Positions 33,077 to 42,374 of a stretch of DNA of 64,000 nucleotides are shown here, piece by piece. The notes beneath the pieces are model-generated. The model was not told the DNA's origin. It made no database searches and saw only the letters and a program-made list of their open reading frames with translations. The DNA comes from Candidatus Roseilinea sp. GTDB lineage: Bacteria; Chloroflexota; Anaerolineae; J036; Brachytrichaceae. The stretch covers positions 1,178,001 to 1,242,000 of the forward strand of contig AP024676.1 in NCBI GenBank assembly GCA_025998955.1, read 5' to 3'. Position numbers and translations under genes: made by a program. Position 1 is the stretch's first letter. Each line of letters starts with the position of its first letter.

Positions 33077-34733
33077 TTTGCTTCCCCTGGCCGAACCGGC
33101 CGTCCTTTCCTTTGATGACGTCGCGATTCGATTGCACCCCACCGACGACGTGGCGATTGCCAAGGTGAGCTTGGCGGCAGGCACGATATTGTTGCAACCC
33201 CTAAGCACCTCGGCGGACATCAAGGTTTCATCTCTGATCCCTTCTGGCCATAAATTCGCCATCCGCGAGGTGAAGCAAGGCCGGCCGGTGCGGCGCTATG
33301 GCCAGGTGATCGGCTTTGCCACGCGCGACATCGCTATCGGAGAACACGTGCATGTGCACAACCTTGCAGTAGGGGTAGAGACGCGCGATCGCGAGTCTCT
33401 ACAAACGCGATTCGACCAGGACTACGCCTTCGGCGCCGACGTCAGGCCGGTGGCGTTTGTGCTGGAGGCGAAGCGCCGGCAGTTCATGGGGTATCGCCGC
33501 GCCGACGGCCGCGTGGGCACGCGCAACTACATCGCGGTGATCGGCACGGTGAACTGCTCGGCGCACACGGTGCGCCGCATTGCCCACCATTTCACCGCAG
33601 AGCTGCTGTCCGGCTTCCCGAATGTGGACGGCGTCATCGCCATTGCCCATGGCTTCGGCTGTGCCACACGCGTCGGCGGTGATGACTACACTCTGTTGCA
33701 GCGCACGCTGGCCGGCATGGCCGCGCATCCCAACGTCGGTGGGTATGTGCTCGTCGGCCTGGGTTGCGAGGTCAACCAGATCAGTGCGCTGGTCGAGAAC
33801 TATCATCTCACCGCTAAAGAGGCGCCGGCCTTGCACCGCCTGAATCATCAATCATCACCGGCCCATCATCCACCCCTCTCGCCACCTTCGCTCACCATCC
33901 AGGACGCCGGTGGCGTGCGTAAAACCATCGAGGCCGGGATTGCCCTGGTGAAAGAACTGCTGCCGGTCGTGAACCAGTATCGGCGCGAGCCCGTGCCGAT
34001 CAGCGAGCTGACGATAGCGTTGCAGTGTGGCGGCAGCGACGGCTGGAGTGGTGTGACGGCCAATCCGGTGTTGGGCATGGTCTCGGATGAGATCGTCCGG
34101 CAGGGCGGTAGCGTCGTGCTGGCCGAGACGCCGGAAATCTACGGCGCCGAGCACTTGCTCACGCGCCGCGCTATCAGCCGCGAGGTGGGTGAGAAGCTCA
34201 TCCGCAAGATTCACTGGTGGGAGCAGCACGCAGCCAAGCACGGCGTCGAGATAGACAACAATCCATCCCACGGCAACAAGGCCGGCGGCTTGACCACGAT
34301 CTACGAGAAGTCGCTTGGCGCGGTGGCCAAGGCCGGCACGACGCCGCTGGTGGACGTGGTGGACTACGCCGAGCCGATCACGCACAAGGGATTCACGTTC
34401 ATGGATACGCCGGGGTACGATCCGGTCGGCGCCACGGGGCAGGTGGCCGGTGGCTGCAACCTGATCGTGTTCACCACCGGCCGCGGCTCGTGCTTCGGCT
34501 TCAAGCCGGCGCCCAGCATCAAGGTGGTCAGCAACAGCGCGACCTATCGGCGCATGGAGGAAGACATGGACATCAACGCCGGCAAGGTGCTGGAGGGTGT
34601 GCCGATGCAAGTGGTGGCCGATGAATTGTTGGACTACCTGATCGAGGTAGCGTCCGGCCGGCCGTCTAAGAGCGAAGCGCAGGGCATCGGCGAGGAAGAG
34701 TTCCAGCCGTGGAATTTGGGCGGAATCCTGTGA
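33063..34733 (+). CDS. UxaA-family sugar-acid dehydratase (altronate/galactarate-type)
   Basis: 556 residues, started at the ATG at 33063. An N-terminal SAF domain (VAIAKVSLAAGT, HKFAIREV, GEHVHVHN) precedes the catalytic domain with RADGRVGTRNYIAVI, CATRVGGDDY, QCGGSDGWSGVTANP, DTPGYDPVGATGQVAGGCNLIVFTTGRGS and a long C-terminal region. These enzymes remove water from altronate, galactarate or a related acid using iron. It is longer than the roughly 495-525 residues of well-known members. Two inserts account for the excess: residues 105-114 coded by a palindrome, and about 258-275 coded by heptamer repeats. The aldehyde dehydrogenase downstream suits a sugar-acid route. Confidence 0.85.
   Translation: MTTLDLLPLAEPAVLSFDDVAIRLHPTDDVAIAKVSLAAGTILLQPLSTSADIKVSSLIPSGHKFAIREVKQGRPVRRYGQVIGFATRDIAIGEHVHVHNLAVGVETRDRESLQTRFDQDYAFGADVRPVAFVLEAKRRQFMGYRRADGRVGTRNYIAVIGTVNCSAHTVRRIAHHFTAELLSGFPNVDGVIAIAHGFGCATRVGGDDYTLLQRTLAGMAAHPNVGGYVLVGLGCEVNQISALVENYHLTAKEAPALHRLNHQSSPAHHPPLSPPSLTIQDAGGVRKTIEAGIALVKELLPVVNQYRREPVPISELTIALQCGGSDGWSGVTANPVLGMVSDEIVRQGGSVVLAETPEIYGAEHLLTRRAISREVGEKLIRKIHWWEQHAAKHGVEIDNNPSHGNKAGGLTTIYEKSLGAVAKAGTTPLVDVVDYAEPITHKGFTFMDTPGYDPVGATGQVAGGCNLIVFTTGRGSCFGFKPAPSIKVVSNSATYRRMEEDMDINAGKVLEGVPMQVVADELLDYLIEVASGRPSKSEAQGIGEEEFQPWNLGGIL
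33375..33402. repeat. 28-bp near-perfect palindrome inside the uxaA-type gene
   Basis: GTAGAGAC at 33375-33382 and GTCTCTAC at 33395-33402 are the ends of an inverted repeat whose 14-nt arms match at 13 positions, with no loop. It adds about ten in-frame codons between the SAF and catalytic domains. GTAGAGACGCG-type palindromes are, from memory, a common dispersed repeat class in cyanobacteria and Chloroflexota. Confidence 0.8.
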
Positions 34734-34740
34734 GGTGGGT

Positions 34741-34783
34741 CATCGTTCATTTCTCGATGAAGCTGCGTTCGAAATGAACGATG
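34741..34783. terminator. Hairpin after the uxaA-type gene
   Basis: A perfect 13-bp stem (34741-34753 with 34771-34783; CATCGTTCATTTC) with a 17-nt loop begins 8 bp after the stop codon. The arms are GTTCATT/AATGAAC heptamers. It could end or attenuate the transcript, but no U-tract is present. Confidence 0.6.
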
Positions 34784-34794
34784 AACGATATGAA

Positions 34795-35166
34795 ATGAGC
34801 GATTCATCGAAGACGGCGTTCGAGGCCGAGGCGCGCGAGGAGCGCGCATACTATGACAGCCTGAGCATCGCAGATTTGCACGCGCTGATTCACGAGCGCC
34901 GGTTCGGACGCACCGGCATGTTCTGGCAGTCGCTTCGCGAGCGCGCCACGCTGCTCACGTCGGGCTGGACGCTGTTGGAGTTGCTGGAGCGGCGCAGCGT
35001 GAGCCGTGAAGCGCGGACGCAGGCCGCCGGTGTGCTGCTGCACCTTGCCGACTGCCACGATTGGCCGGCGGAAGCGCTGGCCGACGACGCCGATCCGGAG
35101 TTCGAGGCGCGCCTGCACGAGCTGCGTCGTGTGGTCAACGCGCGCATTCGAGCGATGACAGCCTAA
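34795..35166 (+). CDS. Conserved-looking hypothetical protein
   Basis: 123 residues from the ATG at 34795 (MSDSSKTAFEAEAREERAYY); earlier in-frame ATGs at 34774 and 34783 lie in the heptamer hairpin. It is predicted mostly helical and charged, with GMFWQSLRERATLLTSGWTLLELLERR and a later LLHLADCHDWPAEAL. HEAT-like helices are possible. I recognise no family. It lies between uxaA and the aldehyde dehydrogenase gene. Confidence 0.6.
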   Translation: MSDSSKTAFEAEAREERAYYDSLSIADLHALIHERRFGRTGMFWQSLRERATLLTSGWTLLELLERRSVSREARTQAAGVLLHLADCHDWPAEALADDADPEFEARLHELRRVVNARIRAMTA

Positions 35167-35194
35167 CGCAGGGTAACGCTAAAATCCTAGAGCC

Positions 35195-36643
35195 ATGTCC
35201 ACCCCTACTTTCAAAAACTACATCGCCGGCGAGTGGGTCGGCGCATCCGACGGCAAGACCATCGAGAACATCAACCCGGCCAGCGGTGAGGTGATCGGGC
35301 ACTTCGCTTCTGCAACGGCTGAGGACACGAAGCGCGCCATCGCGGCGGCCAAAGAGGCGTTGCCGAAGTGGGCTGCGCTGCCGGGTCCTAGCCGCGCGGC
35401 CATCCTCGACAAAGCCGGCCAGCTCATCGCTGCGCGCACCGATGAGCTGGCCGAGACACTCACCCGCGAAGAAGGCAAGACGCTGGCCGAGGCCAAGGCC
35501 GAGGTGATGCGCGCGCGCGACATCTTCAAGTATTACGCGGGCGAGGGCTTCCGCGCCGGCGGCGACGTGATCCCGGCCAACACGCCCGACACGCTGCTAT
35601 TCACCAAGCGTGAGCCGCTCGGCGTCGTCGCCATTATCACGCCGTGGAACTTCCCGATTGCCATTCCGGCCTGGAAGATCGCGCCGGCGCTGGCCTACGG
35701 CAACACAATCGTGTTCAAGCCGGCCTCACTCGTGCCGCACACGGCGCTCAAGCTGGTCGAGATTTTGATCGAAGCCGGCCTCCCGCCCGGCGTGATCAAC
35801 CTCGTCGTCGGCAGCGGCAGCGCGGTGGGCAACACGCTGGCCGAGAGCAAAGAGATCGCCGGCCTCAGCTTCACCGGCTCGTATGCCGTCGGCGTCAAGA
35901 TCTACGAGAAGACGGCGCGCAACCTGGTGCGCACTCAGTTGGAGATGGGCGGCAAGAACCCCACCATCGTGCTCAACGATGCCAACATCCTGTTGGCGGT
36001 GGACATCGCCGTGCGCGGGGGCTTTGGCCTCACCGGCCAGGCCTGCACGGCTACCAGTCGTGTGATCGTGGAAGAAAAGGTGGCCGACGCATTCACCCAG
36101 GCGCTGGTCGAAGCCGCGCGCAACCTCAAAGTGGGCAATGGGCTGGAGAGCGGCGTGCAGATGGGCCCGGCGGTGAGCGCCGAGCAGTTGCAAACCGACC
36201 TGGAGTACGTTGGCATTGGCAAGGGCGAGGGCGCGAAGCTGCTGGTCGGTGGCGAGCCGATCCCAGCCGGCGCCGGCTTCTTCGTCCAGCCGACCGTGTT
36301 CGCGGATGTCGAACCGGGGATGCGCATCGCGCAGGAGGAGATCTTCGGGCCGGTGATCGGCGTCATCCGGGCGAAGGACTTCGACGACGCCATCGCGAAA
36401 GCCAATGGCATCGGCTTCGGCCTATCGGCCAGCATCGTCACGAACGACCTGAACAAAGCGATGCGCTTCGCCGACCGAATCGAAGCCGGTGTGGTGAAGG
36501 TGAACGAACCAACGACCGGCGTAGCCTTGCAGGCACCGTTCGGCGGATTCAAGGGCAGCAGCGCCAATACCTTCAAGGAGCAGGGCCGGGCGGCGATGGA
36601 GTTCTACACGCGAACCAAGACCGTGTATGTGAAATACGGTTGA
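35195..36643 (+). CDS. NAD(P)+-dependent aldehyde dehydrogenase, probably 2-oxoglutarate semialdehyde dehydrogenase
   Basis: 482 residues with ALDH hallmarks: TPWNFPIAIPAWK, general base E250 in LEMGGKNP, catalytic C284 in GQACTATSR, and the late EEIFGPV and GGFKGSS. The GQACTATSR form of the active site is typical of alpha-ketoglutaric semialdehyde dehydrogenase, the last step of oxidative hexarate and pentose routes. Adjacent to a sugar-acid dehydratase, this fits conversion to 2-oxoglutarate. A TAAAAT -10 box ends 9 nt before the ATG. Confidence 0.88.
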   Translation: MSTPTFKNYIAGEWVGASDGKTIENINPASGEVIGHFASATAEDTKRAIAAAKEALPKWAALPGPSRAAILDKAGQLIAARTDELAETLTREEGKTLAEAKAEVMRARDIFKYYAGEGFRAGGDVIPANTPDTLLFTKREPLGVVAIITPWNFPIAIPAWKIAPALAYGNTIVFKPASLVPHTALKLVEILIEAGLPPGVINLVVGSGSAVGNTLAESKEIAGLSFTGSYAVGVKIYEKTARNLVRTQLEMGGKNPTIVLNDANILLAVDIAVRGGFGLTGQACTATSRVIVEEKVADAFTQALVEAARNLKVGNGLESGVQMGPAVSAEQLQTDLEYVGIGKGEGAKLLVGGEPIPAGAGFFVQPTVFADVEPGMRIAQEEIFGPVIGVIRAKDFDDAIAKANGIGFGLSASIVTNDLNKAMRFADRIEAGVVKVNEPTTGVALQAPFGGFKGSSANTFKEQGRAAMEFYTRTKTVYVKYG

Positions 36644-36710
36644 CGCTCCGGCGCTTAGCAACGCCTTATCTGTGCCGGCTATAGTCTACGCCGATGACCG
36701 GATTGGAGAT

Positions 36711-38414
36711 ATGGCACGAGAGCGTTGGTTGACGTTGGTATCGCCGCTGGTGCTGCTGGCGCTTTGGGAGATGCTGGCGCGTGCCAGCGTGCTCGATCCG
36801 CGCTTCTTCTCGATGCCCAGCGAGATCTTCGCGCGGCTGATGGCGTTGCTGCAAGACGGCACGCTGCTCGCCAATACAGCGATCACCCTGCGTCGCGTGG
36901 CGGTGGGCTTCGTGCTGGCGACCGTGCCGGCCATCCTGCTCGGGGTGGTGATGGGCGTGAGCGGCATCGCCCGCGCGCTCTTCACGCCGCTGGTTGCAGC
37001 CATCTATCCCGTTCCCAAGATCGCGCTAGTGCCCATGGTCGTGCTGCTGCTGGGTATCGGTGAGCCGGCCAAGTATGCCATCGTGGTGATCTCGGTGTTC
37101 TTCCTGGTCGTGCTCAACACAGTGGCCGGCGTGCGGAACGTGGACCCGCGCTACTTCGACATCGCCCGCAACAACGGCGCGAGCAAGTGGAACTTGATCT
37201 GGACGGTAGCGCTGCCCGGCGCGCTGCCGAACATCCTCACCGGCGTCAACCTCGGCCTGGGCTTCGCGCTCACCGTCATCGTCGGCACCGAGCTGTTGCT
37301 GCCGCGGGGCGGCCTGGGCGCGATGATCTGGGCAGCCTATCAGGTGTACGACATCCCGACCATCTTCGCGGCGCTCATCGTGGTGGCGCTGCTCGGCTTC
37401 GGTGCAAACTGGCTGATGGGCGAGGTGGAGCGGCAACTGGTGCCGTGGCGCGTCGCGGACGCCAATCGGGCTACGGCGAGGGCTCCGGCTGCGCAAAGTG
37501 AACCACGCATCCGCCGCTTCGTGCGGGTGTGGTGGATGGCGACGCGGCCGTTCAGCTTCACCGCCAGTGTGGTGCCGGTGACGCTCGGCGCAGTGCTGGC
37601 GACCTACGACGGCTACTTCGACCTGTGGCTGTTCGCGCTCACGCTGATCGGCTCGGTGCTCATCCACGCCGGCACGAACCTGGCTAACGACTACTACGAC
37701 TGGAAGAAGGGTGCCGATACGCCGGAGTCGCTCGGCCCGAACCGCGCGCTGCAAGAAGGCATGCTCACGCCGCAGCAGGTGTTCATCGGCGCGCTGGTCT
37801 GCTTCGGCGTCGGCTCGCTCATCGGTCTGTATTTGGTCGCGGCACGCGGCGTATTCATTCTGATGCTAGGCATGCTCAGCGTGCTGGCCGGCTGGTTCTA
37901 CACCGCCGGCCCGAAGGCCTTTGCCTATATCGGCTTGGGCGAGATCGTGGTGTTCATCTTCATGGGGCCGGTCATGGTCATCGGCAGCTACTACGTCCAG
38001 GCACAAGCGGCGCCGTTGCATGTGGTGCTGTTGTCGTTGCCCATCGGCTTCCTCGTCGCCGCAATTTTGCACGCCAACAACATGCGCGATCTGGAAGGCG
38101 ACCTGGCCAAGAACAAACGCACCCTGGCGAATATCCTGGGCCGGCAAGCTAGCAAATGGGAGTATCTGGTGCTGGTGGTAGGGAGCTTCGTTGTTTTGAT
38201 CGCGCTGGTGTTGATCGGCTACGCGCCGCTGCTGGCGCTGCTACCGCTGTTGGTATTGCCGATGGGGATCTCATTGGTGCAACGCGCGTTCGTCACCGAC
38301 GAGCCGCGCAAGCTCAATCGGGTGCTGCGCGCTACGGCCAGTTTGCATGGCTGGTTCGGCTGGTTGATGATCTTGGGCTTCGTCGGCGCGATCGTGGGCC
38401 GGCTTGTATACTAG
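36711..38414 (+). CDS. Fusion: ABC transporter permease (SsuC/TauC type) and MenA-like prenyltransferase
   Basis: 567 residues in one uninterrupted frame. Residues 1-247 are a BPD-type permease of the nitrate/sulfonate/taurine group, with about six helices and the EAA loop NNGASKWNLIWTVALPGALPNIL. After a polar linker (248-268), residues 270-567 are a UbiA-superfamily enzyme with both Asp motifs: NDYYDWKKGAD (326-336) and NNMRDLEGDLAKNKR (456-470). This is closest to 1,4-dihydroxy-2-naphthoate polyprenyltransferase in menaquinone synthesis. No ABC ATPase or binding protein is nearby. The start is the ATG at 36711; a GTG lies at 36672. Confidence 0.85.
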   Translation: MARERWLTLVSPLVLLALWEMLARASVLDPRFFSMPSEIFARLMALLQDGTLLANTAITLRRVAVGFVLATVPAILLGVVMGVSGIARALFTPLVAAIYPVPKIALVPMVVLLLGIGEPAKYAIVVISVFFLVVLNTVAGVRNVDPRYFDIARNNGASKWNLIWTVALPGALPNILTGVNLGLGFALTVIVGTELLLPRGGLGAMIWAAYQVYDIPTIFAALIVVALLGFGANWLMGEVERQLVPWRVADANRATARAPAAQSEPRIRRFVRVWWMATRPFSFTASVVPVTLGAVLATYDGYFDLWLFALTLIGSVLIHAGTNLANDYYDWKKGADTPESLGPNRALQEGMLTPQQVFIGALVCFGVGSLIGLYLVAARGVFILMLGMLSVLAGWFYTAGPKAFAYIGLGEIVVFIFMGPVMVIGSYYVQAQAAPLHVVLLSLPIGFLVAAILHANNMRDLEGDLAKNKRTLANILGRQASKWEYLVLVVGSFVVLIALVLIGYAPLLALLPLLVLPMGISLVQRAFVTDEPRKLNRVLRATASLHGWFGWLMILGFVGAIVGRLVY

Positions 38415-38443
38415 CGATCAACCAACGGGCAACAGGTAAACCG

Positions 38444-38776
38444 ATGACTCAATCTGACTTCGCCAAATGGCTGGAGAACGTGCTCGGGGATACCCCCATC
38501 GAGGAGCTGGTGGATCCCGAGATCATGGCGCACGTGGATCGCCTCCAATTGCAAGGTGAAGAGCGCGCCTGGAACTTCGCCAAAGAAGACGCCCGCGAAG
38601 CGTTCGAGATCGCCATTCGCGCGCTGTGCAAGACGATGTTCGCCGTCGGCTACGATGCCGGTCGAGAGCAGGCGCGCATAGATGCCTGGTTCGAGGGCAG
38701 CCGCTTCGACGATGAAGACCCGGACGCGCGCGGCTCGGCAGGCGAGGGCCCGCGCGGCTTGTTGCCGTCGTCTTGA
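38444..38776 (+). CDS. Small acidic hypothetical protein
   Basis: 110 residues beginning MTQSDFAKWLENVLG at 38444. It is largely helical (LQGEERAWNFAKEDAREAFEIAIRALCKTMFAVGYDAGREQARIDAWF) with a disordered acidic/Gly C-terminus. No family recognised. It is 30 bp downstream of the permease-prenyltransferase fusion and probably co-transcribed; convergent with the next gene. Confidence 0.6.
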   Translation: MTQSDFAKWLENVLGDTPIEELVDPEIMAHVDRLQLQGEERAWNFAKEDAREAFEIAIRALCKTMFAVGYDAGREQARIDAWFEGSRFDDEDPDARGSAGEGPRGLLPSS

Positions 38777-38804
38777 TCGTCCCCTCGATTGCCTCCACTT
38801 GCCG

Positions 38805-39719
38805 TTACGCCACCTGCGCGACGCGAGCGGCGGCGCGCAGAAAGTCCTCGGGCTTCTCTTGGTGCGGTAGGTGGCCCGCGCCTTCGACGCAGATGAAGCG
38901 CGCGTCGCGCTGCAGCGCGGTCCGCGCGATGCCATTGCTCATCGGCAGAATGCGGTCTTCTGCGCCCCATATTACCGTTGTCGGCACCGGGCTGGCCGGA
39001 ATGCGTCTGATCAGCGCGCGCCCTTGAAACGCCAGGAAGATCGGCAGGTTCATTTGCACTGATAGCGCCGCCAGGCGCTGCGCTTCGTCCCATACCCGCT
39101 CGTTGACCCGCTGGAAGAGAAAATCACGATCTGTCGGCGGTAGTTTGTCCAAGTCGGCGTAGTAGGGCCGCAGCGAATCGTAAGCCGCTTGGGGCGATCG
39201 GCGCAGTGCCTCGAAGTAGCGCCGGTCGTTCGCCGGGAGGCACAGGAACTGCATGAGGTTGCTCGGCGCAGTAGCTGGCCGCTCGACGATGTGAATCGTG
39301 CCGCCGACGAGCACCAGCCGTGACACACGCGGAGGGTGGGTAAGGGCGATCGTTTCGGCGATCATCCCGCCCAGCGAGTTGCCGATGAGCGTCGCGTAGC
39401 CGATCTTCAGCGCGTCCATCAGTCCCAGCACGACCTGCGCATAGAACGGCACGCCGTAGCGGCGGCGCGCTTTATCGCTTCGCCCAAACCCCGGCAGGTC
39501 GAGCGCGATGACGCGATGCGTTTGCGCCAACGGATCGAACACGTGTCGCCAGGTGTCGGCCTCGTCTTGTAAGCCGTGAATCAGGATGATGGCGGGAGTG
39601 CCCCGCGCGCCGGCTTCGAAGTAGTGGACGGAGACGCCGAGCGGCTGAAGCGCAAGTGTGCGCGCATACGGTGCAAGCTGCGGCGCTGGTTGCATCAGAC
39701 CGGGATATGGGTTGCTCAT
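38805..39719 (-). CDS. Alpha/beta hydrolase
   Basis: 304 residues with IILIHGLQDEADTWR, DLPGFGRSD, nucleophile elbow IGNSLGGMIAE, acid in WGAEDRILPM and His in VEGAGHLPHQEKP. All catalytic residues are in place. It resembles hydrolases of the MhpC/BioH class. Its start overlaps the stop of the nucleoside phosphorylase gene by 4 bp, so the two are coupled. Substrate unknown. Confidence 0.87.
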   Translation of the reverse strand: MSNPYPGLMQPAPQLAPYARTLALQPLGVSVHYFEAGARGTPAIILIHGLQDEADTWRHVFDPLAQTHRVIALDLPGFGRSDKARRRYGVPFYAQVVLGLMDALKIGYATLIGNSLGGMIAETIALTHPPRVSRLVLVGGTIHIVERPATAPSNLMQFLCLPANDRRYFEALRRSPQAAYDSLRPYYADLDKLPPTDRDFLFQRVNERVWDEAQRLAALSVQMNLPIFLAFQGRALIRRIPASPVPTTVIWGAEDRILPMSNGIARTALQRDARFICVEGAGHLPHQEKPEDFLRAAARVAQVA

Positions 39720-40483
39720 GGCTCAGTGGATGCTTCGCAGGCCGCCGCCAGCGCAGTTTCCTCCATGATCTTGCGGCAGCGCTCGTAGCGGGCCCGTGCA
39801 TCATCATCGGTGTGCGGGTTGAACAGCGTGTCACTCTCGACGACCACGTCCGAGCACATCAGGATTGCCGCATATTCCAGGCCATACCGATGGGCGATGG
39901 CGAAAGTGGCGGCTGTTTCGAGGTCTACGCCGCCGTAGCCTCGCGCGCTCCACTCGGCGATTTGCTCGCGCGTCTCGGACAGGATGCCGCCAGCGATGGT
40001 GAGCTGCGGAAGCTGATGGACGCGCGCTCCTTCTGTAGAGGCTACCGCGCTCAGTCGTGCACAGAGCGATTGTGAAGCCAGCAGGCGCGTCTCCGCCGGG
40101 AGATACGCGTCCGATGCGCCGTCCTGCCGGATCGCTTCAGTCGGCACGAGTAGGTCGGCACGGCGCATGTGCGGCTGCAAGCCGCCGAAGTAGCCGATCT
40201 GGATGATCCGGCGCGCGCCCATCAACTGGCAGAACCGCGCCATGTCCGCGGCGAAGGTTGCGCCGTAGGCTATGCCGAACGCGATGCGCCCCCTATCCCG
40301 TTTGCCGAAGATGAGGTTGTGAAAGGGGAAGGGGAAGATGATCTCACTCAACCGCTCGCGCCAGCGCGCCAGGCCCAGTGCAGGATTCCACTCGCCGAGA
40401 AGTATCGCGGCGTCTATCGCGTGGTAATCCTCGGGAATGCGGTAGGTGCGGATGAGCGTCTCGCGCGTGGTCTCGTGATACAT
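39716..40483 (-). CDS. Nucleoside phosphorylase-like protein (PNP/UDP family)
   Basis: 255 residues, started at the ATG at 40483 ([15 protein letters not shown]), which clears the divergent lepA promoter; the open frame extends further upstream. The family glycine loop occurs as [11 protein letters not shown], and the substrate glutamate/late loop as [30 protein letters not shown]. It would split a nucleoside with phosphate. The N-terminus is longer and more divergent than in DeoD or Udp, so the substrate is open. Confidence 0.78.
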   Translation of the reverse strand: MYHETTRETLIRTYRIPEDYHAIDAAILLGEWNPALGLARWRERLSEIIFPFPFHNLIFGKRDRGRIAFGIAYGATFAADMARFCQLMGARRIIQIGYFGGLQPHMRRADLLVPTEAIRQDGASDAYLPAETRLLASQSLCARLSAVASTEGARVHQLPQLTIAGGILSETREQIAEWSARGYGGVDLETAATFAIAHRYGLEYAAILMCSDVVVESDTLFNPHTDDDARARYERCRKIMEETALAAACEASTEP

Positions 40484-40498
40484 GACGCTGCTGACCGA

Positions 40499-40504
40499 TA
40501 TAAT
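40499..40504 (+). promoter_or_regulatory. -10 box of lepA (TATAAT)
   Basis: A perfect TATAAT ends 22 nt before the lepA ATG within the 43-bp divergent gap. I see no good -35 at 16-18 nt. Confidence 0.55.
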
Positions 40505-40526
40505 CCAACCATTCGTTTGGGTTGTG

Positions 40527-42365
40527 ATGACGAACATTGTAACGAACGCCGCGCCGGATTCGACCGCCAATGCGCTCAGCCGCATCCGCAACTTCTGCAT
40601 CATCGCGCATGTAGATCACGGCAAGAGCACGCTGGCCGACCGGCTGTTGGAGTTCACCGGCACGATCAGCAAGCGCGAGATGCAAGAGCAGGTGCTCGAT
40701 TCGATGGACATCGAGCGCGAGAAGGGCGTGACGATCAAGGCGTCGGCCGTGCGCATGACGTATCAGGCAGACGACGGGCAGACCTATGAGATCAACTTGA
40801 TTGATACGCCCGGCCATGTGGACTTCACGTACGAAGTCAGCCGCGCGCTCAATGCCTGCGAGGGCGCATTGCTCGTCGTAGATGCCTCTCAGGGGATCGA
40901 GGCGCAGACCCTGGCCAACCTCTACCTGGCCTTGGAAGCCAACCTGCACATCATCCCCGTCATCAACAAGATTGACCTGCCGCACGCCCGGCCGGATGAA
41001 GTGGCGCAAGAAGTGGGCAATTTGTTAGGCGACGACCCGGCGCACATTCTGCGCATCTCCGCCAAAGAAGGCATCGGGATCAAAGAGGTGCTGGAACGCG
41101 TGGTGAGCGAAGTGCCGCCGCCCAAAGGCGACCCGGATGCGCCGCTGCAGGCGCTGATTTTCGACTCGCACTACGATGCCTACAAAGGTGTAATCGCCTA
41201 CGTGCGCGTGATGAACGGTCGCGTGAACATGAAGACCAAGCTGCGCATGGCCGCCACCGGCGCGGCCTGCGAAGCCATCGAAATCGGCACGTTCTCTCCG
41301 CGCATGACCGTAACCGGTGCGTTGAGCGCCGGCGAAGTGGGCTACATCGCCACCGGCTTCAAGAGCGTGCGCGAGTGTCGCGTGGGCGATACGATGTTGG
41401 ATGTAGCCCGACCGGCAGAGCCGCTGAAGGGCTACAAGCCGGCCAAGCCGATGGTGTTTGCCGGCATCTTCCCCACCTACACCGACGATTACCCGCTGCT
41501 GCGCGATGCGCTGGAGAAGTTGCAGCTCAACGACGCCTCGCTCAGCTTCGAGCCGGAGAACAGCGCTGCGCTTGGCTTCGGCTTCCGCGTCGGCTTCTTG
41601 GGCCTGTTCCACATGGAGATCATCCAGGAGCGCCTGGAGCGCGAATACCACCTGGATGTGGTGGTGACTGCGCCGAGCGTGGAATACGAGGCCGTGCTCA
41701 CCAACGGCGAGGTCATCCAAGTGGATCGCCCGGCCGATATGCCCGATCCGTCCCGGCTCGCCGAGATGCGCGAGCCGTGGATGAAGATCGAGATCTTCAC
41801 GCCCAAGGAGTACATCGGCCCGATCATGGAGCTGGTGACCAAGCGTCGCGGCGTGAGCGAGACGATGGAATACCTCGACGCCAACCGCGTGATGCTGAAA
41901 TACAGCATGCCCCTGGCCGAGATGATCGTGGACTTTTACGACAAGCTCAAGAGCATCACCCGCGGCTACGCCTCGCTCGATTACCACTTCGACGGCTACC
42001 GCAGCGGCGATTTGGTCAAGCTGGACATCCTGATCAACGGCGAGCCGCTCGACAGCATGGCGATGATCGTTCACCGCGATCAGGCACAGCAGCGGGGCAG
42101 CGCGCTGACGAAGAAGATCAAAGAAGTCATTCCGCGTCAGATGTTCGAAGTGCCGATCCAGGCGGCGATCGGTTCAAAGATCATCGCGCGCGAGACCAAG
42201 CCGGCGCTGCGCAAGGACGTGCTGGCCAAGTGCTATGGCGGCGACATCACCCGCAAGCGCAAACTGCTCGAAAAGCAGAAGGAAGGCAAGAAGCGGATGA
42301 AGATGTTCGGCTCGGTCGAGATTCCGCAGGAAGCCTTCATGGCGATGCTGAAGCTGGAAGAGTAA
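40527..42365 (+). CDS. lepA: Elongation factor 4 (LepA), ribosomal back-translocase GTPase
   Basis: 612 residues from the ATG at 40527. G motifs are AHVDHGKST (G1), DTPGHVDF (G3) and NKIDLPHA (G4). The EF4-specific C-terminal domain contains [17 protein letters not shown] and the tail with [20 protein letters not shown]. LepA acts on stalled ribosomes and in 30S biogenesis. It is followed 9 bp later by the chorismate mutase gene. Confidence 0.98.
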   Translation: MTNIVTNAAPDSTANALSRIRNFCIIAHVDHGKSTLADRLLEFTGTISKREMQEQVLDSMDIEREKGVTIKASAVRMTYQADDGQTYEINLIDTPGHVDFTYEVSRALNACEGALLVVDASQGIEAQTLANLYLALEANLHIIPVINKIDLPHARPDEVAQEVGNLLGDDPAHILRISAKEGIGIKEVLERVVSEVPPPKGDPDAPLQALIFDSHYDAYKGVIAYVRVMNGRVNMKTKLRMAATGAACEAIEIGTFSPRMTVTGALSAGEVGYIATGFKSVRECRVGDTMLDVARPAEPLKGYKPAKPMVFAGIFPTYTDDYPLLRDALEKLQLNDASLSFEPENSAALGFGFRVGFLGLFHMEIIQERLEREYHLDVVVTAPSVEYEAVLTNGEVIQVDRPADMPDPSRLAEMREPWMKIEIFTPKEYIGPIMELVTKRRGVSETMEYLDANRVMLKYSMPLAEMIVDFYDKLKSITRGYASLDYHFDGYRSGDLVKLDILINGEPLDSMAMIVHRDQAQQRGSALTKKIKEVIPRQMFEVPIQAAIGSKIIARETKPALRKDVLAKCYGGDITRKRKLLEKQKEGKKRMKMFGSVEIPQEAFMAMLKLEE

Positions 42366-42374
42366 ACTTCCTGC

